In this document: one piece after another, positions 7,949 to 15,879 of the stretch | How the letters are laid out: each line of letters starts with the position of its first letter | Position numbering within the stretch: position 1 is the stretch's first letter | Source of the DNA: Streptomyces sp. STR69 | GTDB lineage: Bacteria > Actinomycetota > Actinomycetes > Streptomycetales > Streptomycetaceae | Length of the DNA stretch: 64,000 nt | Assembly: GCF_024519455.1 (NCBI RefSeq) | Contig: NZ_JALJRY010000037.1 | Location: forward strand, 40,668-104,667 | Reading direction: 5' to 3' | The notes under the pieces: model-generated | What the model was told of the DNA's origin: nothing | Database searches by the model: none | The model's input: the letters and a program-made list of their open reading frames with translations, nothing else | Program-made: the position numbers and the translations under genes

Positions 7949-8021
7949 CCCAGGGGCTGCGCCCCCGGACCCCGCATCGGCCCTGAAGGGGCCTCGTCCT
8001 CAAACGCCGGACGGGCTGATG
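7949..8021 (-). repeat. Dispersed Streptomyces repeat, copy 1
   Basis: On the minus strand this reads CAGCCCGTCCGGCGTTTGA, then GGACGAGG and a GGGGGCGCAGCCCC hairpin. The same arrangement recurs at 59974-60048, with a shortened form at 46030-46083. The hairpin probably acts as a terminator. The first bases are also translated: they supply the last codons and stop of the FMN reductase gene. Confidence 0.75.
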
Positions 8022-8596
8022 TTCAGTGCCGCTAGTTGGTCTGTGAACGGTACGACCGTCGGCTTCTTTGCCGGGGTTCCCGCCGACAGGCCCGCCATCA
8101 GCGCGCCCATCTCCCCCGCCGCCCGGTCGATCCGGTCCGGCAGGCCCTCCGCGCCCCAGTCCTCGGAGGCGGCGTAGACCCCGGTCGGGACGACCACTGC
8201 CCGCAGGTATGCGAACAGCGGGCGGAGTGCGTGTTCCAGTACGAGCGAGTGCCGGGCGCTGCCGCCCGTCGCCGCGATCAGCACCGGCTTTCCGGCCAGC
8301 GCGTCCTTGTCCAGGACGTCGAAGAAGGACTTGAACAGTCCGCTGTACGACGCCGAGAACACCGGCGTGACGGCGATCAGCCCGTCCGCCTCCGCCACCG
8401 CGTCCAGCGCGGCGGCGAGGGAACGCCCGGGGAAGCCGTTGGTGAAGTTGTGCGCTATCTCGACGGCGAGGTCGCGCAGCTCCACGACCTGGATGTCGAC
8501 GGGGGTCCGGCGGTCCACCGCCGCCGCCAGCCGGTCGGCCAGCAGCCTCGTGGACGACGGCACGCTCAGCCCCGCCGAGACGACTACGAGCTTCAT
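8000..8596 (-). CDS. LLM-partnered FMN reductase (CE1759-like)
   Basis: A 198-aa flavodoxin-fold NAD(P)H:FMN reductase. The FMN phosphate-binding loop is at residues 8-16 (AGLSVPSSTR), and the family segment VTPVFSASYSGLFKSFFDVL is at about 75-94. It should supply reduced flavin to the luciferase-like monooxygenase encoded directly upstream, overlapping by four bases (ATGA), which is the known two-gene arrangement of CE1758/CE1759-type pairs. The last residues, SPSGV, and the stop are contributed by a dispersed repeat, so the native C-terminus may have been replaced. Confidence 0.88.
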   Translation of the reverse strand: MKLVVVSAGLSVPSSTRLLADRLAAAVDRRTPVDIQVVELRDLAVEIAHNFTNGFPGRSLAAALDAVAEADGLIAVTPVFSASYSGLFKSFFDVLDKDALAGKPVLIAATGGSARHSLVLEHALRPLFAYLRAVVVPTGVYAASEDWGAEGLPDRIDRAAGEMGALMAGLSAGTPAKKPTVVPFTDQLAALNISPSGV

Positions 8597-9684
8597 GCGA
8601 CGGTCACCTTCTCCGATGCGACTGCGAGCAGCGACTGATGGGTCGGCGCCTCCGGCACGTCCGCCGGGCGGTTCACCGCGAACTCCTTGCGCAGGACCGG
8701 TACGACCTCCTCGCCCAGCAGGTCGAGCTGCTCCAGGACGGTCTTGAGCGGCAGCCCGGCGTGGTCGAGCAGGAACAGCTGGCGCTGGTAGTCACCGGCG
8801 TACTCCCGGAACGCGAGGGTCTTCTCGATGACCTCCTGCGGGGAACCGACGGTCAGCGGGGTCTGGTCGGTGAAGTCCTCCAGGGAGGGCCCGTGGCCGT
8901 AGACCGGCGCGTTGTCGAAGTACGGGCGGAACTCGCTCACCGCGTCCTGGGAGTTCTTGCGCATGAACACCTGGCCGCCCAGCCCGACGATCGCCTGTTC
9001 CGGCGTGCCGTGGCCGTAGTGCGCGTACCGCTCCCGGTACAGCTCGACCATCCGCTTGGTGTGGTCGGCCGGCCAGAAGATGTTGTTGTGGAAGAAGCCG
9101 TCGCCGTAGAAGGCGGCCTGCTCGGCGATCTCGGGCGAGCGGATCGAGCCGTGCCAGACGAACGGCGGTACGTCGTCCAGCGGGCGGGGCGTGGAGGTGA
9201 AGCCCTGGAGCGGGGAGCGGAACTTGCCCTCCCAGTTCACGACGTCCTCGCGCCACAGGCGGCGCAGCAGGGCGTAGTTCTCGATGGCGAGGTTGATGCC
9301 CTGACGGATGTCCTGCCCGAACCAGGGGTAGACCGGGCCGGTGTTGCCACGGCCCATCATCAGGTCGACCCGGCCGTCGGCCAGGTGCTGGAGCATCGCG
9401 AAGTCCTCGGCGATCTTCACCGGGTCGTTGGTGGTGATGAGGGTGGTGGAGGTGGAGAGGATCAGCTTCTCGGTCCGCGCGGCGATGTAACCGAGCATCG
9501 TCGTCGGGGACGAGGGCACGAAGGGCGGGTTGTGGTGCTCGCCGGTCGCGAAGACGTCGAGTCCGACCTCCTCGGCCTTCAGCGCGATGGCGACCATGGC
9601 CTTGATGCGCTCACGCTCGGTCGGCGTCCGTCCGGTGGTCGGGTCCGGTGTGACGTCGCCGACGCTGAAGATCCCGAACTGCAT
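8593..9684 (-). CDS. LLM-class flavin-dependent monooxygenase (CE1758-like)
   Basis: A 363-aa TIM-barrel enzyme of the bacterial luciferase superfamily. The N-terminus MQFGIFSVGDV and the motif FATGEHHNPPFVPSSP (about residues 41-56) are typical of this group. Further conserved stretches are LSTSTTLITTNDPVKIAEDF and LMMGRGNTGPVYPWFG. It uses FMNH2, presumably delivered by the partner reductase, and O2 to oxidise an unknown substrate. ATG 9682-9684 is preceded by GGAGGG at suitable spacing. Upstream is an operator-like inverted repeat GTTGA-TTAT-TCAAC. The pair forms a two-gene operon divergent from the AraC-type regulator. Confidence 0.92.
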   Translation of the reverse strand: MQFGIFSVGDVTPDPTTGRTPTERERIKAMVAIALKAEEVGLDVFATGEHHNPPFVPSSPTTMLGYIAARTEKLILSTSTTLITTNDPVKIAEDFAMLQHLADGRVDLMMGRGNTGPVYPWFGQDIRQGINLAIENYALLRRLWREDVVNWEGKFRSPLQGFTSTPRPLDDVPPFVWHGSIRSPEIAEQAAFYGDGFFHNNIFWPADHTKRMVELYRERYAHYGHGTPEQAIVGLGGQVFMRKNSQDAVSEFRPYFDNAPVYGHGPSLEDFTDQTPLTVGSPQEVIEKTLAFREYAGDYQRQLFLLDHAGLPLKTVLEQLDLLGEEVVPVLRKEFAVNRPADVPEAPTHQSLLAVASEKVTVA

Positions 9685-9703
9685 GGTCGTTCACCCTCCA
9701 GGT

Positions 9704-9722
9704 TGTTGATTATTCAACTATA
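9704..9722 (-). promoter_or_regulatory. Operator-like inverted repeat before the monooxygenase operon
   Basis: GTTGATTATTCAAC (9705-9718) has perfect 5-bp arms around TTAT, 20 bp upstream of the monooxygenase start and next to its ribosome binding site. Such AT-rich TTGA/TCAA palindromes are typical MarR-type sites. Which regulator binds is unknown. Confidence 0.5.
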
Positions 9723-9777
9723 CCCTCCAACGGCCACCCCGCGGCACATATTCCACTCATCACCACTACGGTCCACC

Positions 9778-9813
9778 GGCCACTGTCAGTGGCCCGTCCT
9801 ACGATCCCCCCCC
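9778..9813 (+). promoter_or_regulatory. PafBC (RecA-NDp)-type DNA-damage promoter
   Basis: TGTCAGTG (9784-9791), exactly 8 bp, then TACGAT (9800-9805) matches the actinobacterial PafBC consensus TGTCRGTG-N8-TANNNT in every fixed base. The start codon follows 8 nt later, implying a leaderless mRNA. The upstream half is embedded in a perfect 17-bp palindrome, GGCCACTGTCAGTGGCC (9778-9794). A second copy of the motif lies at 37371-37392. Confidence 0.75.
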
Positions 9814-10638
9814 ATGGCCGCCCCACGCCGTAACGCCTCCGGAGAAGCCGACGACACCCGAGGAATCGTCGACCCCGCCGAACTCCTCACCCGCGTGCAC
9901 TTCCGCCGCCCCGAACCGGCCCCGCCCCTGCGCCCGTACGTCGAGCACTACTGGCTGATCGACTGGGACCTCCCCGAGCCCTACGTCTCCCACGTCGTCC
10001 CGCACCCGGCCGTGCACATCGTCTTCCAGCGACTGGCCGGCGAGGACGCCTTCGTCGAGATCGCGGGCATCCCGCACGGCCTCTTCGCCCAGAAGCTGGA
10101 GGGGCGGGGACGAGTGTGCGGGATCAAGTTCCGGCCGGGCGCCTTCCGGACCGTCGCCCCCGACCGCCCGGTGTCGGAGTGGACGGGCGCGCGGGTACGG
10201 CAGCCCGAGGTGTTCCCGGACACCGACCCCGCCACCGTCCTCGACCCCGCCGACGAGACCGCCCGCGTCGCCGCGCTCGACGCCTTCCTGCTGGCCCTCG
10301 CCCCGCGCCCGGACCCGCAGGCCGAACTGGCCACCGCCCTCGTCGACCGCATCCGCACCGACCGCACGATCCGCCGCGTGACCGACTTCGCCCACGCGGA
10401 GGGCCTGTCCGTACGACTGCTGCAGCGCCTCTTCGCCGCGTACGTCGGCGTCGGCCCCAAGTGGGTCATCCTGCGCTACCGCATCCACGAGGCCCTGGAG
10501 CGCGCGGGCGCCGAGGAACCCGTGGACTGGGCGGGCCTCGCCGCCGATCTGGGCTATGCCGACCAGGCCCACCTGATCCGGGACTTCACGACGACGGTCG
10601 GCGTGTCACCGACGGCGTACGCACAGGGCCAGCACTAG
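9814..10638 (+). CDS. AraC-family transcriptional regulator with N-terminal DUF6597-like domain
   Basis: A 274-aa protein. The N-terminal half contains PPLRPYVEHYWLIDWDLPEP and a cupin-like segment (VVPHPAVHIVFQ, GIKFRPGAF) characteristic of DUF6597-like sensor domains. The C-terminal AraC domain (about 175-274) carries VRLLQRLFAAYVGVGPKWVI and the second helix-turn-helix LAADLGYADQAHLIRDFTTTVGVSP. The start is ATG 9814, chosen because the promoter lies directly upstream. Control by a PafBC-type promoter suggests induction by DNA damage. Whether it regulates itself through the 17-bp palindrome or acts on the following MFS gene is inference. Confidence 0.88.
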   Translation: MAAPRRNASGEADDTRGIVDPAELLTRVHFRRPEPAPPLRPYVEHYWLIDWDLPEPYVSHVVPHPAVHIVFQRLAGEDAFVEIAGIPHGLFAQKLEGRGRVCGIKFRPGAFRTVAPDRPVSEWTGARVRQPEVFPDTDPATVLDPADETARVAALDAFLLALAPRPDPQAELATALVDRIRTDRTIRRVTDFAHAEGLSVRLLQRLFAAYVGVGPKWVILRYRIHEALERAGAEEPVDWAGLAADLGYADQAHLIRDFTTTVGVSPTAYAQGQH

Positions 10639-10658
10639 CCGCCCTCCTCGTCAATCCG

Positions 10659-10696
10659 GTTGACCGACCGAGCGCCGCTCACGGATATTTATCTGC
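10659..10696 (+). promoter_or_regulatory. Leaderless promoter of the MFS gene
   Basis: TTGACC (10660-10665) and GATATT (10684-10689) are 18 bp apart, and the GTG start follows 7 nt after the -10 hexamer. No ribosome binding site is present, consistent with a leaderless transcript. Confidence 0.55.
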
Positions 10697-12121
10697 GTGA
10701 CACAGACATTGCACGACGCAGCTAATGACAGCGTTCTCTCCGCCCGCACCCGCTGGGCGATCCTCGCCGTCGTCCTCGCCGCCGACGTCCTGGACCTCCT
10801 CGACTCGACGATCACCAACATCGCCGCCCCGACCATCACCCGGGACCTGGGCGGCGGCCCCGGCCTGGTCCAGTGGCTCGGCGCCTCCTACGCCCTCGCC
10901 CTCGGTGTGCTTCTCGTCCCCGGCGGACGGCTCGGCGACCGGTACGGCCGGCGGCGGCTCTTCCTGGTCGGGCTCGCCGGGTTCGTGGCCGCCTCGCTGG
11001 CCTGCGGGCTCGCCCTCGGTCCCGCCTTTCTCGTGGTCGCCCGGCTGGTGCAGGGCGCCTTCGGGGCGCTCGTCATCCCGCAGGGTTTCGGCATCCTCGG
11101 CGCGAGTTGGCCCCGCGACCAGATCGGCAAGGCCTTCAGTCTGTTCGGGCCGGTGATGGGGCTGTCGGCGGTGGGCGGGCCGATCCTCGCCGGGTTTCTC
11201 GTGGACGCCGATATCGGCGGTCTCGGCTGGCGGTCCATGTTCCTCATCAACCTCCTCCTCGGCGGCGCCGCCCTGCTCGCCGCCCTACGGCTCCTCCCCC
11301 ACGACACCGGCGACGGCACCGCCCCCGTCGACGGCCCGGGCTCGGCACTGATCGCCGGTTCGCTGCTGGGTCTGCTCGGCGGGCTCATCGACGGCTCGCA
11401 GCACGGCTGGACCGGACGTGCCCTCGCCCTGCTGCTGCTCGGCCTCGCCCTGTTCGCCGGGTTCTGCCACCGCCAGCGCACCGCACCCGAGCCGCTCATC
11501 CGTCCCTCGCTCCTCCACAACCGGGGCTTCACCGCCGGCCTGCTCCTCGGCGTCGTCCTCTTCGCCGCGGTCGCCGGACTCCTCTACGTCATCTCCCTCT
11601 ACTTCCAACAGGGCCTCGGCCACTCCCCCGCGGGCACCGCGCTCGGCCTGATCCCGCTGTCCGCCGGAATCGTCGTCGCGTCCATCGCCTGCTACCGGCT
11701 CATCCACCGCTTCGGCCGCCGGCTCGCCGCCGCGGGACTCCTGACCGTCCTGGCGGGCTGCGGCTGCCTCGCCGCGCTGGTCGCCAACTCCGGTACGAAG
11801 GTGGGTGGTTGGGCTCTCGTTCCGCCGCTCCTTCTGGTCGGGCTCGGTATGGGTACCTGCTTCGGCACGGTCTACGACATCACCATCGGCGACATCGAAC
11901 CGGCCGAGGCGGGCAGCGCGAGCGGTTCGCTCAACGCGGTGCAGCAGCTGGCCAACGCGATCGGCGCGGCGGCGGTGACCACCGTGTATTTCAAGGCAGT
12001 TGGCGGCGGCGCGGCCCACGCCCTGCTGGTGAGCCTCGCCGTGGTCGGCGCGGCCGTCGCCCTGTGCCTGTGTCTCGTACGACTGCTGCCGCGCACGGCT
12101 CCGGAGGACCATGGTCACTGA
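10697..12121 (+). CDS. DHA2-type MFS multidrug transporter
   Basis: A 474-aa polytopic membrane protein with about 14 predicted helices, the usual number for DHA2. Motif D is LLDSTITNIAAPTITRDLGG (about residues 37-56), motif A is GGRLGDRYGRRRLF, and a motif-C-like helix is GPVMGLSAVGGPILAG. It should export a lipophilic compound using the proton gradient. It follows the AraC regulator on the same strand but has its own promoter. It differs from the truncated MFS gene at the left edge. Substrate unknown. Confidence 0.93.
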   Translation: MTQTLHDAANDSVLSARTRWAILAVVLAADVLDLLDSTITNIAAPTITRDLGGGPGLVQWLGASYALALGVLLVPGGRLGDRYGRRRLFLVGLAGFVAASLACGLALGPAFLVVARLVQGAFGALVIPQGFGILGASWPRDQIGKAFSLFGPVMGLSAVGGPILAGFLVDADIGGLGWRSMFLINLLLGGAALLAALRLLPHDTGDGTAPVDGPGSALIAGSLLGLLGGLIDGSQHGWTGRALALLLLGLALFAGFCHRQRTAPEPLIRPSLLHNRGFTAGLLLGVVLFAAVAGLLYVISLYFQQGLGHSPAGTALGLIPLSAGIVVASIACYRLIHRFGRRLAAAGLLTVLAGCGCLAALVANSGTKVGGWALVPPLLLVGLGMGTCFGTVYDITIGDIEPAEAGSASGSLNAVQQLANAIGAAAVTTVYFKAVGGGAAHALLVSLAVVGAAVALCLCLVRLLPRTAPEDHGH

Positions 12122-12205
12122 CGGCCGACAGGCACGCTGGTAGCTTTCGCTCCGGCCGGACGGCAGCGGGAAGAGTGCCCGGACGGGAGTGAGAAGAGAG
12201 CCTCA

Positions 12206-13381
12206 GTGAACCGAACTCAGGCCCTGAACCGGTGGTTCACGGCGGACAACAACCCCATCCAGGTCTTCGGCACCGTCGCCGCCGTCACCATCGCCGCGCT
12301 CGCCGTGCGCCCGGTCGACACCTCCGGTACCGGGCTCGCGGTGCTGTGTCTGCTCGTCGTGGAGTCGCTGCTGCTGTGCACGCGGCTCATCCCCGAGGGC
12401 CGGTTCCCGCCCGGCGTGCAGCTCGCGGTGCTGTGTGCCTGGTCGGTCGGGGCGGCGGCGCTGATGAGCCTGGAGACCTCCGGGGCGTCGGCGCTGTTCG
12501 CCTACTTCGTGACCGGGCACGCCGGGTACCGTCTCGAAGCCCGCCGCGCGCTGCCCTTCGCGGCGCTCACCAGCGCCCTGTGCGCGGGAGCGCTGCTGCT
12601 GCCGTGGAGCGGCCATGGCGCCTCGTGGATCGTGGGCGCCTTCACCGGTGTCAGTGTGCTGGTCGGTATCTCCAACCGGGCCCACACCGACGCGTTGCGC
12701 TCCGCGCGGGCCGCCGCCGAGCAGGCCGAGCTGGCCGCGCGGGCCGAGGCGCGGGCGGAGGCGCTGGCCGAGCGGGCCCGGATCGCCCGGGACGTGCACG
12801 ACGTACTGGCCCACTCGCTGGCCGGGGTGAACATGCAACTGGAGGTCACCGACGCCCTGTTGGAGTCCGGTGACATCGACCGGGCCCGGCAGGCGGCCCA
12901 GCGGGCACAGAGCCTGGTCCGCTCGGGGCTGACCGAGGTGCAGCGCACGGTCGGGGACCTGCGTGAGGACGCGCTGCCGCTGGTGGAGACGCTGCGCTCA
13001 CTGCTCGCGTCAGCTTCCGACGCCGGTACGCTGACCGTCGACGGGCCGCCGCGCGAACTGCCCGTCCGCCTCGCCCAGGTGATCGTGCGCTGCGCCCAGG
13101 AGGCGCTGACCAACGCGCACAAGTACGCGCCCGGCGCCCCGGTCCGTATGCGCCTGGAGTATCTGGAGTATGCGGAACAGCAGGCCGCGGAGACCGTCTT
13201 CGAAGTGGTGAACTCCGCGCCGCCGGCCGGTTCGCGGCCGTTGGCCGGTGCGGGGAGCGGGATGGGTCTTGTCGGGATGCGCGAGCGGCTCGACCTGGTG
13301 GGCGGCACGGTCACGGCCGGGCCGATCGTGGACGGCGACGACGCAGGAGGCTGGCGAGTGCGTGTGGTGATCCCGGGATGA
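12206..13381 (+). CDS. Sensor histidine kinase, HisKA_3 (NarL-type system)
   Basis: A 391-aa membrane kinase. Five or six hydrophobic segments occupy residues 18-158, followed by an Ala/Glu-rich coiled coil (160-192) and the HisKA_3 box ERARIARDVHDVLAHSLAGV with His198 as phospho-acceptor. The HATPase domain has N-box QEALTNAHKYAP and a final G-box GSGMGLVGMRERL. The Streptomyces DesK-like arrangement of N-terminal membrane helices suggests a membrane-state or cell-envelope signal. GTG start at 12206. It overlaps the next gene by ATGA, so kinase and regulator are translationally coupled. Confidence 0.94.
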   Translation: MNRTQALNRWFTADNNPIQVFGTVAAVTIAALAVRPVDTSGTGLAVLCLLVVESLLLCTRLIPEGRFPPGVQLAVLCAWSVGAAALMSLETSGASALFAYFVTGHAGYRLEARRALPFAALTSALCAGALLLPWSGHGASWIVGAFTGVSVLVGISNRAHTDALRSARAAAEQAELAARAEARAEALAERARIARDVHDVLAHSLAGVNMQLEVTDALLESGDIDRARQAAQRAQSLVRSGLTEVQRTVGDLREDALPLVETLRSLLASASDAGTLTVDGPPRELPVRLAQVIVRCAQEALTNAHKYAPGAPVRMRLEYLEYAEQQAAETVFEVVNSAPPAGSRPLAGAGSGMGLVGMRERLDLVGGTVTAGPIVDGDDAGGWRVRVVIPG

Positions 13382-14076
13382 GCGACGAGCGGCAGGGGCA
13401 GGGCGAACAGCAGCCCGTCGTGCGGGTGGTTGTCGCCGACGACCAGACCGCGGTCCGCGAGGCGCTGGCGACCGTACTGGATCTGCAGTCCGGTGTGGAG
13501 GTCGTGGCGACGGCCAGGGACGGCGGGGAGGCCGTGCGGGCGGCCGAGGAGCACGCGCCCGATGTGATCCTGATGGACCTCAACATGCCCCGGGTGGACG
13601 GGGTGGAGGCCACCCGGCTGATCGGCGAACGCTTCCCTGGGGTCGCCGTCGTGGTGCTCACCACCTTCGCCGACGAGGAGTACATCCTCGCCGCGCTCGG
13701 TGCCGGTGCCCGCGGGTACCTGACCAAGGAGTCCGGCCGGGAGGACATCACCCGCGCGGTGCGGGCCGCGGCGGCCGGGCAGTCCGTGCTCGACCCCGCC
13801 GTACGGGACCGGCTCGTCGCAGCCGCCGCGCGGGGCGGCGCCCCCGTCGAGCGGCCGGGCACCGGACTCGCCCCGGACCTCACCCCCCGGGAGGTGGAGG
13901 TGCTCACGCTGATCGGCGAGGGGCTCACCAACCGGGGTATCGCCGAGCGGCTGGTGGTGAGCGAGGCCACGGTGAAGACCCATATCAACAACCTCTTCTC
14001 CAAGGCTCATCTGCGGGACCGGGCCCATGCCGTGAAGTACGCGTTCATCCACGGACTGGTGAAGACCCCTGGGTGA
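13378..14076 (+). CDS. NarL/FixJ-type response regulator
   Basis: A 232-aa regulator. The receiver has DD at 21-22, phospho-acceptor Asp67 in VILMDLNMP and Lys in YLTKES. The LuxR-type helix-turn-helix (about 163-225) contains LTPREVEVLTLIGEGLTNRGIAERLVVSEATVKTH split over the two helices. It is the partner of the overlapping histidine kinase. Its last 32 bases overlap the 3' end of the opposite-strand membrane protein gene. Targets are unknown; transporters are common targets of such systems. Confidence 0.95.
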   Translation: MSDERQGQGEQQPVVRVVVADDQTAVREALATVLDLQSGVEVVATARDGGEAVRAAEEHAPDVILMDLNMPRVDGVEATRLIGERFPGVAVVVLTTFADEEYILAALGAGARGYLTKESGREDITRAVRAAAAGQSVLDPAVRDRLVAAAARGGAPVERPGTGLAPDLTPREVEVLTLIGEGLTNRGIAERLVVSEATVKTHINNLFSKAHLRDRAHAVKYAFIHGLVKTPG

Positions 14077-14602
14077 GGGCCTGCCCCTGGGCTCCGGCCG
14101 GCGCCAGAAGACGCACGCGGGCCAGGAGCAGGAACACCCGGGTGAGGACCATGGCCAGCGCCATGATGACGAAGAACGGCGCGATGGCGTCCTCGACTAT
14201 GTGGTGCTGCGCCATGAACGTGCCGAGGTGGTCGCGGAACCAGGTGTTGTGCTCGGCGAGGTAGATGAAGGCGACGCGCAGGGCGACCACCGCCGTCCAG
14301 ATCGCCACGAAGCCGGCTCCGCAGCGGGTGTGGACCTTGCCCGAGGCAGGGTCGCGCTCCACGCCGGTGGTGAAGGTGGCGACGACACCGCAGGCCAGCC
14401 CGATCGCGGCGCCCACCAGATAGACGACGATGTCGACGGTCTGGGTGGGCGTCCCCTTCAGATAGAAGTAGCCGACCGCGGACACCGTGCCGATCGGCAT
14501 CAGCACCTTGTGCAGGTCGTACTTCCGGCGCCCGTACTGCGTCAGCATCATCACCGCGAAGATGCCCCCGCTGATCGTCAGCGCCTGCTCCATGTCCGTC
14601 AT
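14045..14602 (-). CDS. Polytopic membrane protein of unknown function (185 aa)
   Basis: Start ATG 14600-14602 is chosen because GAGGAG sits at proper spacing upstream; longer in-frame extensions lack this. The 185-residue product has about five hydrophobic segments, including ISGGIFAVMMLTQYG, AVGYFYLKGT, VVYLVGAAIGLACGVVAT, FVAIWTAVVALRVAFIYLA and APFFVIMALAMVLTRVFLLL, and a basic/polar tail. It resembles small CcdC/DUF1453-type membrane proteins in size and topology, but I cannot assign it. It converges on, and slightly overlaps, the NarL regulator gene. Confidence 0.75.
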   Translation of the reverse strand: MTDMEQALTISGGIFAVMMLTQYGRRKYDLHKVLMPIGTVSAVGYFYLKGTPTQTVDIVVYLVGAAIGLACGVVATFTTGVERDPASGKVHTRCGAGFVAIWTAVVALRVAFIYLAEHNTWFRDHLGTFMAQHHIVEDAIAPFFVIMALAMVLTRVFLLLARVRLLAPAGAQGQALTQGSSPVRG

Positions 14603-14810
14603 GACGTCGCACTCCTCGGTCTCCGGCGGTCGTCCCGCCACGCGTTTTCCTGAGATCGACTCTCCCGCCGATGCCGGAAAAGCTCCCGGACCCACGGGTG
14701 GAAATCCGGGTGGAGACGCAGGGTGGAGCCTTCCCCTAGGGGCAGCTCGGGGGCCGGGTGCCAAGCGGACCGAGAAGACGGACGGAACCGAGGCCAGGGG
14801 ACCGAATCCC

Positions 14811-15701
14811 CTACGGCACCAGCACCAGCCGCCCCCGCACCCCGCCCTCCGCGAGTCGCGCGTGCGCCCCGGACGCGTCCGCCAGGGGGTACGTGTCCGC
14901 CACCCGCAGCGTCAGTACGCCCTTCTCCACCAGGGCGACCAGTTCGGCGAGCCGGGCCCCGTCCGGGCTCACCTCCACCGCCCCGGTCCGCACCCCGCGC
15001 TCCGGGGCCGGCGCGGCCTGCGGAATCACCCCGGCGAACGCGCCCCCGTCCCGCACCCACGCCAGCGCCCGTTCCCCGAGGACCGCCGCGTCCAGCACCG
15101 CGTCGACGCTCCCCGCCGGCACGCCCTCGCTCGTGAACTCGGCGGCGCCCAGGGCCCGTACGAACTCCTCGTCACCGGCCCGGGCGAGCCCGGTCACCAA
15201 CACTCCACGCTGCGCGGCGAGTTGGACGGCGAAGCCGCCCACGGCGCCCGCCGCACCGGTCACCAACAGCGTCTGACTTGGCGTCAACTCCAGGAGATCC
15301 AGGGCCTGTACGGCGGTCAGCGCGTTCAGCGGGAGGGTGCTTGCGTGCACCGCGTCCACGCCCTCCGGCGCCTTCGCCACCGCGTCCGTGTCCACGACGA
15401 CGTACTCGGCGTGCGTGCCCAGCGGCTTGACCGTGCCGTAGTGCAGGGCGACCACCTCGTCGCCGACCTGCCACGCGGTGGCGACGCCGGTCGCGTCCAC
15501 CGTCCCGGCTACGTCCCAGCCGAGTCCGAGCCGCTTGCCCGCGCCCCCGAACGCGCCCGCTCGCACTCCGGCGTCCACCGGGTTCAGCGAGGCCGCCGCG
15601 ACCTTGATCCGCACCTGCCGGGCGCCCGGCTCGGGAATTTCCGTCTCCACGACCCGAACCGCGTCGGGCCCGCCGAACGTCGTCACCACTGCAGCACGCA
15701 T
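14811..15701 (-). CDS. NADP-dependent quinone-oxidoreductase-like MDR enzyme
   Basis: A 296-aa medium-chain dehydrogenase/reductase. The GroES-like N-terminal domain begins MRAAVVTTFGGPDAVRV and contains NPVDAGVRAG and GLGWDVAGTV. The Rossmann domain has the nucleotide-binding motif LLVTGAAGAVGGFAVQLA (about 144-161). Zinc-ligand cysteines are absent, as in quinone oxidoreductases. It probably reduces quinones or activated double bonds with NADPH. It is divergent from an HxlR regulator, the classic arrangement in which HxlR/QorR-type regulators control the neighbouring reductase in response to electrophiles. Confidence 0.9.
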   Translation of the reverse strand: MRAAVVTTFGGPDAVRVVETEIPEPGARQVRIKVAAASLNPVDAGVRAGAFGGAGKRLGLGWDVAGTVDATGVATAWQVGDEVVALHYGTVKPLGTHAEYVVVDTDAVAKAPEGVDAVHASTLPLNALTAVQALDLLELTPSQTLLVTGAAGAVGGFAVQLAAQRGVLVTGLARAGDEEFVRALGAAEFTSEGVPAGSVDAVLDAAVLGERALAWVRDGGAFAGVIPQAAPAPERGVRTGAVEVSPDGARLAELVALVEKGVLTLRVADTYPLADASGAHARLAEGGVRGRLVLVP

Positions 15702-15879
15702 GCCGGACAGCTCCTCGTATGGGGTGTTCGCTTCGGTATCTCCTCAGCTGTCTGCAACCCTAGGAAGAGCTACTATCCACTGGGAAGTAGTTACCTGAGG
15801 GTGCGTACCTACCTCAGAAGTAACCCGAAGTAACCCGAAGTGACCGGAAGTGACCGGAAGTGAACGGAGGCCACGGCCC
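15702..15879. promoter_or_regulatory. Divergent qor-like/hxlR control region with 10-bp repeats
   Basis: Next to the HxlR start lie five tandem 10-bp units, GAAGTAACCC, GAAGTAACCC, GAAGTGACCG, GAAGTGACCG, GAAGTGAACG (about 15817-15866), one helical turn apart. Nearer the oxidoreductase there is an imperfect palindrome CTACT...AGTAG around 15771-15791, of the style bound by HxlR proteins. The last repeat runs into the HxlR ribosome binding site (ACGGAGG). Confidence 0.55.

Noticed and set aside
8638..9813. Upstream extension of the AraC-type regulator frame
   Set aside because: The extension is antisense to the monooxygenase gene; the promoter and leaderless ATG at 9814 define the real start.
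12651..12690. TGTCAGTG inside the NarL-type kinase gene as a third PafBC promoter
   Set aside because: No TANNNT follows after 8 bp, and it lies within coding sequence far from any start.
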